A DNA stretch of 5,617 nucleotides from the NCBI GenBank assembly GCA_903820955.1, contig CAIJJH010000027.1, positions 1 to 5,617 of the forward strand. The letters run 5' to 3'. Below, piece after piece: positions 1 through 5,599 of the stretch (position 1 is its first letter; every line of letters begins with the position of its first letter). The translations under genes and the position numbers were made by a program. A model generated the notes under the pieces. It ran no database searches and was not told where the DNA came from. It was given only the letters and a program-made list of their open reading frames with translations. The DNA is from an uncultured Micrococcales bacterium (GTDB taxonomy: Bacteria; Actinomycetota; Actinomycetes; Actinomycetales; Microbacteriaceae).

Positions 1-693
1 AACCTCGGTGGCGGGCTAGTGCAGACCATAGATAGCGTCAGTAGCTACATCTCGGACGCAAAGAATTGGCCGAATTTTGTCGGAGGCTTCGTGCAGGTAG
101 GGCTCGGTATCTTCAGCGGGGCTACCGGGTTCTTGGTGATTCTGATTCTGAGCATCTACATAATGTCTTCACTGACTCGCTTCAAGCAGTGGGTCTACTC
201 CTTGGTTCCAGCGTCAAAGCGAACCAAATTTGCCGACCTTTCAGAGCAAATCTCGGTTTCGGTTGGTCGCTACGTGATGGGTCAGGTGACCGTCGCCCTG
301 ATCAACGCGATTTGCGGTTTCATAATGATGAGCATCATCGGGGTGCCATTCGCGATCGCTCTAGCGTTCATCACCTTCTTGCTGGCGCTAATTCCGCTGG
401 TTGGTTCGCTGACGGGTGCGATCATCGTCGCCGTGGTTGCGCTGACGCAAAACCCTACGGCCGCGGTCGTAGCCTTGGTCTACTACTTCATCTACATGCA
501 GGTCGAGGCATATTTCGTTAGCCCTCGCATAATGAAGTCGGCGGTTTCGGTTCCCGGCGCCGTGGTGGTTATCGCGGCCCTCGCCGGCGGCGCACTGCTC
601 GGAGTGCTGGGCGCTTTGGTAGCGATTCCGGTAGCCGCTTCGGCGATGATAATCATTCGCCAAGTGTGGATTCCAAGGCAGAACGAAAACTAG
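1..693 (+). CDS. AI-2E family transporter (PF01594), 5'-truncated by window edge
   Basis: Polytopic inner-membrane protein of the AI-2E/PerM family. Members are proposed exporters or ion antiporters, and the substrate here cannot be told. The frame is open to base 1, so about 230 C-terminal residues are visible of a family usually near 350; the GTG at base 19 lies inside the gene and is not its start. Seen in the visible residues: a hydrophobic segment at about 36-57, an amphipathic linker with the family-typical SVGRYVMGQ (86-94), paired membrane segments at about 97-150 containing LALIPLVGSLTGA, then QVEAYFVSPRIM (167-178) and the Gly/Ala-rich final segment SVPGAVVVIAALAGGALLG (183-201). 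This is the classic C-terminal half of the family. It is the only + strand gene and converges on the alpha/beta hydrolase, with the two stops sharing CTAG. The family call is firm; the function is not known. Confidence 0.93.
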   Translation, partial: NLGGGLVQTIDSVSSYISDAKNWPNFVGGFVQVGLGIFSGATGFLVILILSIYIMSSLTRFKQWVYSLVPASKRTKFADLSEQISVSVGRYVMGQVTVALINAICGFIMMSIIGVPFAIALAFITFLLALIPLVGSLTGAIIVAVVALTQNPTAAVVALVYYFIYMQVEAYFVSPRIMKSAVSVPGAVVVIAALAGGALLGVLGALVAIPVAASAMIIIRQVWIPRQNEN

Positions 694-1403
694 CCCTCGT
701 AGGTCTCAGGCAGCGGGTAAGCCGCTGGGTTGACTGCTTTTACGATCTCGTTAAGCACGCTCTTGGTAGCGGACTCGCCGACCCAGAGATGTTTGGCATC
801 ATCCACCGCAACCAACTCGAGTTGTGGAATCGCCTTGAATCGCTCTTTGGCCTGTTCTGGCACAAGATAGTCGTCGAGTTCTGGCACGAGAGCAATGACC
901 CTCTTACCGTTATTCGCCCAGGTTGCCAGCTCTGCTTCGCTTGTTCGATGCAACGGTGGCGAAAGCAAGATGACGCCTTCAATGTCTTTGTTTGCTCCGT
1001 ACTTGAGCGCCAGCTCGGTGCCAAAAGACCAGCCGACGAGCCAAATATTAGTTAGCCCCCGAGCATGCGCGAAGGCCAAGGCGGCGTCTACATCGTGACG
1101 CTCGGTGATGCCCTCACCGAAAGATCCCTCGCTCGTGCCTTGGGGTGAAGCCGTTCCGCGAGTGTTGAAGCGCAACACGGCTAACTGAGCCAAGGCGGGA
1201 AGCCGGTTTGCGGCCTTGCGCAGAATGTGCGAGTCCATGAAACCACCGGCCGTTGGCAACGGGTGAAGGGTGATCAGAGTGGCCGCTGGGTCCCCAGACA
1301 CCGGCAAAGCCAGTTCACCAACCAAACGCAGGTGATCTTCGGTAACCAGCGTGATTTCTTCGCGAATCGAAGGTAAAACTACCCCGGAACGAATCTCGAT
1401 CAA
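690..1403 (-). CDS. Alpha/beta hydrolase, COG2945-like, probably cytoplasmic
   Basis: Serine hydrolase of the alpha/beta fold, 237 residues, with no signal peptide. Its substrate is unknown; family members act on esters or related bonds. Seen: the oxyanion-region stretch TLHPLPTAGGFMDS (about 45-58), VLRFNTRGT (77-84), the nucleophile elbow GWSFG with Ser126, a probable acid at Asp177 or Asp178 in PELDDYLVP, and the catalytic His205 in DDAKHLWVG, so the triad looks complete. The LHPLP...FMDS...LRFN.RG pattern resembles COG2945. The start is taken as TTG at 1403: it overlaps the upstream stop as TTGA and has AAGGG eight bases before it. A longer frame from TTG 1433 would add ten residues but has no better ribosome site. 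It is the last gene of a coupled trio with the zinc-binding and transglycosylase genes. Confidence 0.88.
   Translation of the reverse strand: MIEIRSGVVLPSIREEITLVTEDHLRLVGELALPVSGDPAATLITLHPLPTAGGFMDSHILRKAANRLPALAQLAVLRFNTRGTASPQGTSEGSFGEGITERHDVDAALAFAHARGLTNIWLVGWSFGTELALKYGANKDIEGVILLSPPLHRTSEAELATWANNGKRVIALVPELDDYLVPEQAKERFKAIPQLELVAVDDAKHLWVGESATKSVLNEIVKAVNPAAYPLPETYEG
711..727 (+). terminator. Possible hairpin terminator for the AI-2E gene, inside the opposing gene
   Basis: A perfect 6-bp GC-rich stem, CAGCGG / CCGCTG, with a 5-base loop (GTAAG) begins 17 bases after the AI-2E stop. It is followed by GGTTGACTGCTTTTA, which has only a weak T-run. The hairpin lies within the last codons of the hydrolase on the other strand. 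With no intergenic space between the two convergent genes, a terminator would have to be embedded in coding sequence like this one. The weak T-tract keeps confidence low. Confidence 0.25.
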
Positions 1404-1699
1404 AGTAGCGGCCCTTGAAACTTGGCCCAGCAACCGGTGTGAAAATGGCGCCGTGTCTCGACTCCCCTGGTTTCATCCCAGGCCACCACGTGCGCGGTAC
1501 CGACGCGAATCTCTATAAAGCAGTGCGGGCACGTCCAAGTTTTGGTCGAGTCTTCATTGTTGCCAGGAGTCGATTGCACGCTGTAAGCGACACCTCGCTT
1601 TACCTCGGTGCGCTTGAAGCCCAAGCGAGCTCCGGTTAGGTCTAGAGGCTCTTCTTCGCGATTGCCCTTAGAACGGCGAGGTCGGTTGCTGCGTGGCAT
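1400..1699 (-). CDS. Small conserved actinobacterial protein with a putative zinc-binding site
   Basis: A 99-residue protein of unknown function. Close relatives in actinobacteria are often labelled 'ATP/GTP-binding protein', but no P-loop is visible here and that label should not be trusted. Seen: a basic, disordered-looking N-terminus (MPRSNRPRRSKGNR), then a C-terminal module with CPHC (Cys57, Cys60), TAHVVAW (His70), and RRHFHTGCW (His85, His87, Cys90). The CxxC plus HxxC spacing suggests one bound zinc in a treble-clef or HNH-like fold. The HNH resemblance is weak and I do not call it a nuclease. The ATG overlaps the TAA stop of the transglycosylase gene by one base (TAATG), with no good Shine-Dalgarno sequence of its own, so translation is probably coupled. 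Its stop overlaps the hydrolase start. Confidence 0.82.
   Translation of the reverse strand: MPRSNRPRRSKGNREEEPLDLTGARLGFKRTEVKRGVAYSVQSTPGNNEDSTKTWTCPHCFIEIRVGTAHVVAWDETRGVETRRHFHTGCWAKFQGPLL
1404..1416 (-). promoter_or_regulatory. Ribosome binding site that sets the TTG start of the hydrolase
   Basis: On the - strand AAGGG (1416-1412) is followed by eight bases and then TTG at 1403-1401. The site lies inside the 3' end of the preceding gene, whose TGA stop overlaps the TTG as TTGA. This favours a short, translationally coupled start over the longer in-frame TTG at 1433. Confidence 0.6.
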
Positions 1700-2355
1700 T
1701 AGTACCAGTTAAGTGCGTTGGAATGAGCTAGCGCAGCGCATGGCGTCCGGTAGCGGCCGGCGATGTAACCGAGACCCCAGTTGATTTGAGTTTCGGGGTT
1801 TGTCATCCAGTCGTCTCCGGCCGATGCCATCTTGATGCCAGGCAGGGCCTGAGGGATGCCGTACGCTCCAGAACTGCGGTTCGAAGCGCTGATATTCCAG
1901 TGCGACTCGCGATTCCAGAGGGTTACTAGGCAAGAGTATTGATCCATGCCCCAACCGCGCTTCGCCGAGGCTTCGAAAGCGTAGGACTTGATGCTGCCCG
2001 CGTTAGGGATATTGGCCAATTCAACGAACATGGTGGCGGCGTCGCGACCCGAAACAACCGTGTAACCGCCGCGTGAAATCGAAATCTGCTGGGTGGTGAA
2101 GTCTGCGAAGCTCTGTTCGGCAGAAGTGCCCGAACGATCGTAGGTGGCCGCCGAGGCAAGCGAGGCAGCGTAAGGGTCAACAATTGACGCCATCAGGAAC
2201 GAACCAGTCAGGACAAATCCGCTGACACCCTTGCGAGACTTTAGCGAGGTGGCCTTTTTTACAGGCTCGAACTGCATTGCCGCGGTTGCGACAGCAGAAA
2301 CCGGCGACATGGCGCGATTAAGCACGCTTTTGCGCTCTAACGCGTGTCTTCCCAT
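1699..2355 (-). CDS. Secreted lytic-transglycosylase/lysozyme-like protein
   Basis: Exported protein of 218 residues that probably cleaves peptidoglycan glycan strands. Seen: a long basic cytoplasmic lead (about 1-42, starting MGRHAL), one hydrophobic segment (about 43-70) ending ASLASAA, which is either a signal peptide or an anchor, a short middle part with ISRGGYTVVSG, and a C-terminal lysozyme-like domain (about 125-218). That domain has the probable catalytic Glu150 in NRESHW, then SSGAYGIPQALPG, NPETQINWGLGYIAGRY and the terminal ALAHSNALNWY. This layout matches actinobacterial SLT or 'aggregation-promoting factor C-terminal-like' proteins related in fold to Rpf. Cys142 and Cys206 could form a disulphide. 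The start is ambiguous: ATG 2355 has GAGG five bases upstream, and GTG 2361 has AGGA five bases upstream. ATG is preferred because many actinobacterial relatives begin MGRH. Confidence 0.88.
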   Translation of the reverse strand: MGRHALERKSVLNRAMSPVSAVATAAMQFEPVKKATSLKSRKGVSGFVLTGSFLMASIVDPYAASLASAATYDRSGTSAEQSFADFTTQQISISRGGYTVVSGRDAATMFVELANIPNAGSIKSYAFEASAKRGWGMDQYSCLVTLWNRESHWNISASNRSSGAYGIPQALPGIKMASAGDDWMTNPETQINWGLGYIAGRYRTPCAALAHSNALNWY

Positions 2356-2384
2356 GTTCACCTCGATCCTTTGGGCATGAACAT
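2354..2384 (-). promoter_or_regulatory. Inverted repeat spanning the ribosome site and start of the transglycosylase gene
   Basis: On the - strand a perfect 7-bp dyad, ATGTTCA (2384-2378) and TGAACAT (2360-2354), flanks a 17-base loop. The loop holds AAAGGA and GAGG, the two candidate ribosome sites; the second arm contains the first two bases of the ATG start and follows the G of the GTG alternative. It could be an RNA hairpin that affects initiation or a DNA operator. A possible -10-like GATAAACT lies just upstream (2394-2387), without a clear -35. Function is inferred from position only. Confidence 0.3.
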
Positions 2385-2418
2385 CCAGTTTATCGCGTGC
2401 CCTTTGCGAGCGCCATAG
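2362..2418. other. Only sizeable intergenic gap; possible promoter for the last three genes
   Basis: These roughly 57 bases (63 with the ATG start) separate the nuclease stop from the transglycosylase start and are the longest gene-free stretch in the window. On the - strand they hold a -10-like GATAAACT (2394-2387), the upstream arm of the dyad, and the ribosome site. I see no convincing -35, terminator hairpin or riboswitch. A separate transcript starting here is plausible but unproven. Confidence 0.3.
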
Positions 2419-3111
2419 TTAGCGTGTCGGCACCAGCTGCTTCGGGCAACTGCGCAAAACCTGGCCTATCCGCGCCTTTTCGGCGGTCGACATCCAAAGG
2501 TGATACTTGGCCTTCACCGCAATCTGTCTGGCCACGTATGGGCACCAGTAAGCATGGTTGGGTGGGAGCCAGTTGGCAGCATCGGAATCTGATTTGGACT
2601 CATTCGATGGGCCGTCGACGGCCAAAAGTTCTAAGGGATCGTTGGCCATGGCGACTCTAGTGGCATATGAGAGCCTTTGAGCACCCTTCTGCCAGGAATC
2701 GCTCAGGGCTACCACATGGTCAATCTGTACCGCGAGAGAGGTTTTCACACCTCGCACGAAATTTATTGTTTTGCCGGTGTAGGGATCTCTCAAAATTCCC
2801 GTTGCCACCGTGCAACCCGGGCTCGATCGGTAGGTGAGACGAGTCAGGTCTCGAATCAAGATGTAGTTTCTGGTGTCACAAGAGCCGATGTTTCCCCAGC
2901 CATTGCCATATTGCGTTCTGGCGTAGCCTGCCTTGGAGGCCCAAGCGCGAGTGGGAATAGTCTTCAGGACCGCGACCGCAGTGCGTCCGCTGGCGGCCAA
3001 AGCACTTGACTGCCCTCCGAGAACGAGGGCGAACAGCAAACTAGCTGTGACGCTCCAAATGAAGGAGCTCGACAACGCGCTCAATGAACGCGTCGACTTG
3101 AATTTCGGCAT
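2419..3111 (-). CDS. Secreted HNH endonuclease family protein (DUF1524/GmrSD C-terminal type)
   Basis: Predicted exported metal-dependent nuclease of 230 residues. Seen: a Sec-type signal peptide with basic start MPKFKSTRS, a hydrophobic core at about 17-32 and cleavage near ALAAS (38-41); RTQYGNGW (66-73); CDTRNYILIRDL (78-89); the HNH core VQIDHVVALSDSW with Asp131-His132; and DGPSNESKSDSDAANWLPPN (166-185), which carries the conserved Asn and Asp residues. This is the pattern of PF07510-type stand-alone secreted proteins in actinobacteria. Likely disulphides are Cys78-Cys100 and Cys190-Cys222, consistent with an extracellular site. ATG 3111 is chosen over GTG 3117 because AAGAGGGG sits at the right distance only for the ATG. 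The first 71 bases overlap the DivIVA-repeat gene in another frame. Likely roles are nutrient DNA breakdown or competition; no immunity gene is evident. Confidence 0.88.
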   Translation of the reverse strand: MPKFKSTRSLSALSSSFIWSVTASLLFALVLGGQSSALAASGRTAVAVLKTIPTRAWASKAGYARTQYGNGWGNIGSCDTRNYILIRDLTRLTYRSSPGCTVATGILRDPYTGKTINFVRGVKTSLAVQIDHVVALSDSWQKGAQRLSYATRVAMANDPLELLAVDGPSNESKSDSDAANWLPPNHAYWCPYVARQIAVKAKYHLWMSTAEKARIGQVLRSCPKQLVPTR

Positions 3112-3586
3112 AGCCACCCCTCTTGACTTTAAAAACTGCCCTACGAACGGAGTTTAGGTCTAACTCCCGACCTGTTTCGATGTGAGCGGCGACACTGGCC
3201 AAGAAACGATCCACCTGTCGGCGGTCGTAACCGCGCAGAATCCAGCCGCTGCTTGCAAAATGCTTGCGCTTTGGCCGGTCCAGCCGACCCGTGATGAGTG
3301 TTTTGATGGCAACGACTCGGTCGCGAGTGGCATCGAGGCCGGCGTTCGCAACGCTTTTTTGCATTTCGCTGTCTGCGAATGCGTCCTCAAGCCGATCGAT
3401 CGCGCCGTCGACTGCAGAAACCGAATAGCCGCCGCGAACAAGTTTGAACTCCACTCGACGAAGGTCAGTTGCCGAGACCACCTGGTCATCGCGGTGGGCA
3501 AACTGCTCCCGCGCAAGTGCGATGAAAGAATCAACCTCGGCCGGGTCGTAGCCGAGCTTTTTGGTCTTGGGGAATGTGAAGCTCAT
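3041..3586 (-). CDS. DivIVA-domain repeat protein, two tandem modules
   Basis: Small soluble protein of 181 residues, probably cytoplasmic and membrane-associated at poles or septa if it behaves like other DivIVA-type proteins; its exact role is unknown. Seen: four copies of the GY-x4-VD-xF/I motif, as LGYDPAEVDSF (11-21), RGGYSVSAVDGAI (51-63), RGYDRRQVDRF (118-128) and RGGYAEIQVDAF (156-167). They form two paired modules of about 60 residues joined by a basic linker (about 71-117, with RPKRKHF). There is no long coiled coil, so this is not the main polar scaffold Wag31/DivIVA but the short divI1A-repeat type found next to cdsA in related actinobacteria. It starts nine bases after the cdsA stop with only a weak ribosome site (AAGATAG). 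Its last 71 bases, including most of the fourth motif, overlap the nuclease gene. Confidence 0.87.
   Translation of the reverse strand: MSFTFPKTKKLGYDPAEVDSFIALAREQFAHRDDQVVSATDLRRVEFKLVRGGYSVSAVDGAIDRLEDAFADSEMQKSVANAGLDATRDRVVAIKTLITGRLDRPKRKHFASSGWILRGYDRRQVDRFLASVAAHIETGRELDLNSVRRAVFKVKRGGYAEIQVDAFIERVVELLHLERHS
3112..3124 (-). promoter_or_regulatory. Ribosome binding site that sets the nuclease start inside the upstream gene
   Basis: On the - strand AAGAGGGG (3124-3117) is followed by TGGCT and ATG (3111-3109), with seven bases between GAGG and the ATG. The GTG at 3117 overlaps the site itself and is too close to be used. The site lies within the coding region of the DivIVA-repeat gene, about 70 bases before that gene's stop. 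Confidence 0.6.
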
Positions 3587-3595
3587 GGTTCTATC

Positions 3596-4450
3596 TTAAA
3601 CCGCTGGGACAAGCAGCGAGGCAACCAGGTAGGTGACCAAGACCGCGGGCAGAATCGAATCGAGTCGATCCATCACTCCACCGTGGCCAGGAAGCCACGA
3701 ACTCATGTCTTTTACTCCTAGGTCGCGTTTGATCAGCGACTCGCTCAAATCGCCGAAAATGGCGGCCAAGAGCACGGCTGCTCCCAAAATAACGCCAACC
3801 CACCAGGGCTTTTGAATTGCTAGGACCACTATGAGCACGGCGGAAGCCCCACCGAAGACAATCGACGCCAATAGCCCCTCGAGGGTCTTTTTCGGGCTGA
3901 TTCCGGGAGCCAGCTTGTGCTTGCCGAGTTTGCGCCCGACTAGGTAGCCAGCGGTGTCGCTGATTCCTGCCGTCACAATCGCGGCACAGACCCAAGCTGC
4001 GCCATCCGGGTTCCTCTGGAGCAAGAGATAGGCGAAGCTGAAAGTGAGTGGGAGGTAGATGACCACGAAGGCGGCCGCCGAAAAGTCTCGAATCGTGCGC
4101 CCGAAGGTTTGTCTGGCGTTCTCGCGGCGCTCGAAAAGTAGATGAACCAGTCGCCAAACGGCTAAAAACAGGATCAGGCCAAGAGCCGAAACCCACTGCC
4201 AAATCGTTCCGCCGTAGTAGGTGGCCGGCATGATTACTGCAGAACCGATAACCACCGGAAGCCGCGGCACATACCAGCCAGCACCGCGCAGAGCCGAGGC
4301 GATTTCCCAGGAGCCAGCTGCGATTCCGATGACGCCGAGGACGATGAACGCTTCCTTAACGATCAGGATGCTAGAAAGAAACGCCGCCCCCATGAGCAGA
4401 CCCCAAAAGATCGACTTTGAAAGGCTTCTTCCTCCGGCGGCGTCAGACAC
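3596..4450 (-). CDS. cdsA: Phosphatidate cytidylyltransferase (CDP-diacylglycerol synthase)
   Basis: Integral membrane enzyme that makes CDP-diacylglycerol from phosphatidate and CTP, the branch point for phosphatidylglycerol, cardiolipin and phosphatidylinositol lipids. At 284 residues it is of normal family size. Seen: about eight hydrophobic segments across residues 13-280; the SDTAGYLVGRKLGKHKLAP region with SPKKTLEG (164-192); and a complete CDP-DAG synthase signature at 238-264 (SLIKRD, then VKD, LPGHGG and MDRLD), including the metal-binding Asp residues. The GTG start at 4450 follows the frr TGA stop with no gap (TGAGTG) and has GAGG five bases upstream inside the end of frr, so the two genes are probably co-translated. 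The identification is secure. Confidence 0.97.
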   Translation of the reverse strand: MSDAAGGRSLSKSIFWGLLMGAAFLSSILIVKEAFIVLGVIGIAAGSWEIASALRGAGWYVPRLPVVIGSAVIMPATYYGGTIWQWVSALGLILFLAVWRLVHLLFERRENARQTFGRTIRDFSAAAFVVIYLPLTFSFAYLLLQRNPDGAAWVCAAIVTAGISDTAGYLVGRKLGKHKLAPGISPKKTLEGLLASIVFGGASAVLIVVLAIQKPWWVGVILGAAVLLAAIFGDLSESLIKRDLGVKDMSSWLPGHGGVMDRLDSILPAVLVTYLVASLLVPAV

Positions 4451-5011
4451 TCAAACCTCGAGAAGTTCGGCTTCTTTGCGCTTCAAGGCTTCATCGATCG
4501 CGTCAACGTGAGACTTGGTGAGCGCGTCCAGTTCCTTCTCGGCGCGAGCTAGGTCGTCCTCGCCGGCCGAACCATCCTTCTTCAAGGCGGCTAGGTCGTC
4601 GTTACCCTTGCGGCGAATGTTGCGAATCGAAACTCGACCGTCCTCGGCCTTGGTGCGGACCAACTTGACGTACTCCTTGCGGCGGTCTTCGGTCAGGTCT
4701 GGTAGCGAAACCCGAATCACGTTGCCGTCGTTGTTTGGGGTTGCGCCAAGGTTGGGTACTGCCGCCACGGCCTTTTCGATAGCCAGAAGGGCGCTCTTGT
4801 CGTAAGGGGTGATCAGGATTGTTCTGGCCTCGGGGTTCTGCAGGCTCGCAAGCTGACCCAGCGGGGTTCCGGTGCCGTAGTAATCGACCATGATCTTCTG
4901 AAACATAGCGGGGTTGGCACGCCCGGTGCGAACGGTGCCGAAATCATCCTTTGCGGCTTCGAGGGCTCTCGCCATCTTCTCGGTCGCGGTTGCAATAACC
5001 TCTGAAATCAT
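4451..5011 (-). CDS. frr: Ribosome recycling factor
   Basis: Cytoplasmic factor that, with EF-G, splits the post-termination ribosome and frees mRNA and tRNA. At 186 residues it matches the family's usual length of about 185. Seen: the N-terminal helix with [22 protein letters not shown] (13-34), the small beta domain with [28 protein letters not shown] (44-71), the [20 protein letters not shown] segment (98-117), and [13 protein letters not shown] (128-140) of the long helical bundle, which carries the conserved arginines. The ATG at 5011 has a near-perfect AAGGAG six bases upstream and lies ten bases after the pyrH stop. It sits in its usual place between pyrH and cdsA. Confidence 0.98.
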   Translation of the reverse strand: MISEVIATATEKMARALEAAKDDFGTVRTGRANPAMFQKIMVDYYGTGTPLGQLASLQNPEARTILITPYDKSALLAIEKAVAAVPNLGATPNNDGNVIRVSLPDLTEDRRKEYVKLVRTKAEDGRVSIRNIRRKGNDDLAALKKDGSAGEDDLARAEKELDALTKSHVDAIDEALKRKEAELLEV

Positions 5012-5021
5012 CTGGTGCTCC

Positions 5022-5599
5022 TTAAGCGGTTACGAAGGTACCGATTTTTTTGCCCTTGATGGCATCGGTCACGTTTGAGTCGGGCTGCATGCCAAAAACG
5101 CGCATCGGCATCTGGTTATCCATGCAGAGGCTGAAAGCGGTAGCGTCAACCACTTTCAGGCCGCGCACAAGGGCGTCCTGGTAGGTGATTGTTTCAAGCT
5201 TCTTGGCCTTAGGGTCCTTTTTAGGGTCGGCCGAGTAAACGCCGTCCACGCCGTTTTTAGCAACCAAAACCTCATCGGCCTTGATCTCAAGCGCGCGCTG
5301 AGCGGCGACCGTGTCGGTCGAGAAGTATGGCAAGCCAGCGCCGGCGCCAAAAATTACGACGCGACCCTTTTCGAGGTGCCGAATAGCACGAAGTGGAACG
5401 TAAGGCTCGGTTACCTGCGACATCGTGATTGCCGATTGAACGCGGACGTCGACCCCGGCCTGTTCGAGAAAGTCTTGAAGAGCGAGGGCGTTCATTACGG
5501 TGCCCAACATACCCATGTAGTCTGCCCGGCTGCGATCCATCCCGCGCTGTGAAAGCTCAGCTCCCCTAAAGAAGTTGCCGCCACCGACCACGATTGCAA
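5022..5599 (-). CDS. pyrH: UMP kinase (uridylate kinase), N-terminus missing at contig end
   Basis: Phosphorylates UMP to UDP with ATP in the cytoplasm, feeding all pyrimidine nucleotide synthesis; it belongs to the amino-acid-kinase fold and in bacteria works as an allosteric hexamer. About 191 C-terminal residues are visible, so roughly 50-60 are missing compared with about 240 in family members. Seen, counting from the first trusted residue: [10 protein letters not shown] (3-12) with the phosphate-binding glycines, [17 protein letters not shown] (25-41), [14 protein letters not shown] (83-96) at the nucleotide and UMP site, [16 protein letters not shown] (114-129), and [18 protein letters not shown] near the end. 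The frame continues through the final 18 bases, but those match a sequencing adapter and would encode CALPI, which does not fit the family. The truncation is therefore technical. The GTG at 5591 is an internal Val codon, not a start. Confidence 0.96.

Noticed and set aside
66..521. A 151-codon open frame in another phase of the AI-2E gene
   Set aside because: The AI-2E frame carries continuous family motifs across the same bases; this one is Arg/Asp/His-rich shadow sequence.
1400..1699. The small CPHC protein as an HNH nuclease or an ATP/GTP-binding protein
   Set aside because: It has no P-loop, and the HxxC and CxxC residues fit a structural zinc site without a full HNH catalytic motif.
2354..2384. 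LexA/SOS box upstream of the transglycosylase gene
   Set aside because: The arms read GTTC then GAAC, the reverse order of the actinobacterial GAAC-N4-GTTC box, and they are too far apart.
2362..2418. c-di-AMP (ydaO-type) riboswitch, as is known before some actinobacterial rpf and wall-hydrolase genes
   Set aside because: The gap is far too short for that riboswitch, and none of its conserved elements are seen.
3182..3721. A 179-codon open frame on the + strand opposite the DivIVA-repeat and cdsA genes
   Set aside because: It is antisense to two well-supported genes, has no recognisable domain, and its composition is what the opposite strand of GC-rich coding sequence produces.
3591..4202. 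A 203-codon Arg-rich open frame on the - strand in another phase of cdsA
   Set aside because: cdsA has a complete family signature in its own frame; this frame is low-complexity, rich in Arg, Pro, Ser and Trp, and lacks any domain.
5045..5051. Seven-base A run (on the - strand) near the end of pyrH as a programmed frameshift site
   Set aside because: It simply encodes the Lys-Lys of KGKKIGTF near the conserved C-terminus; the frame reads through normally and no alternative product makes sense.
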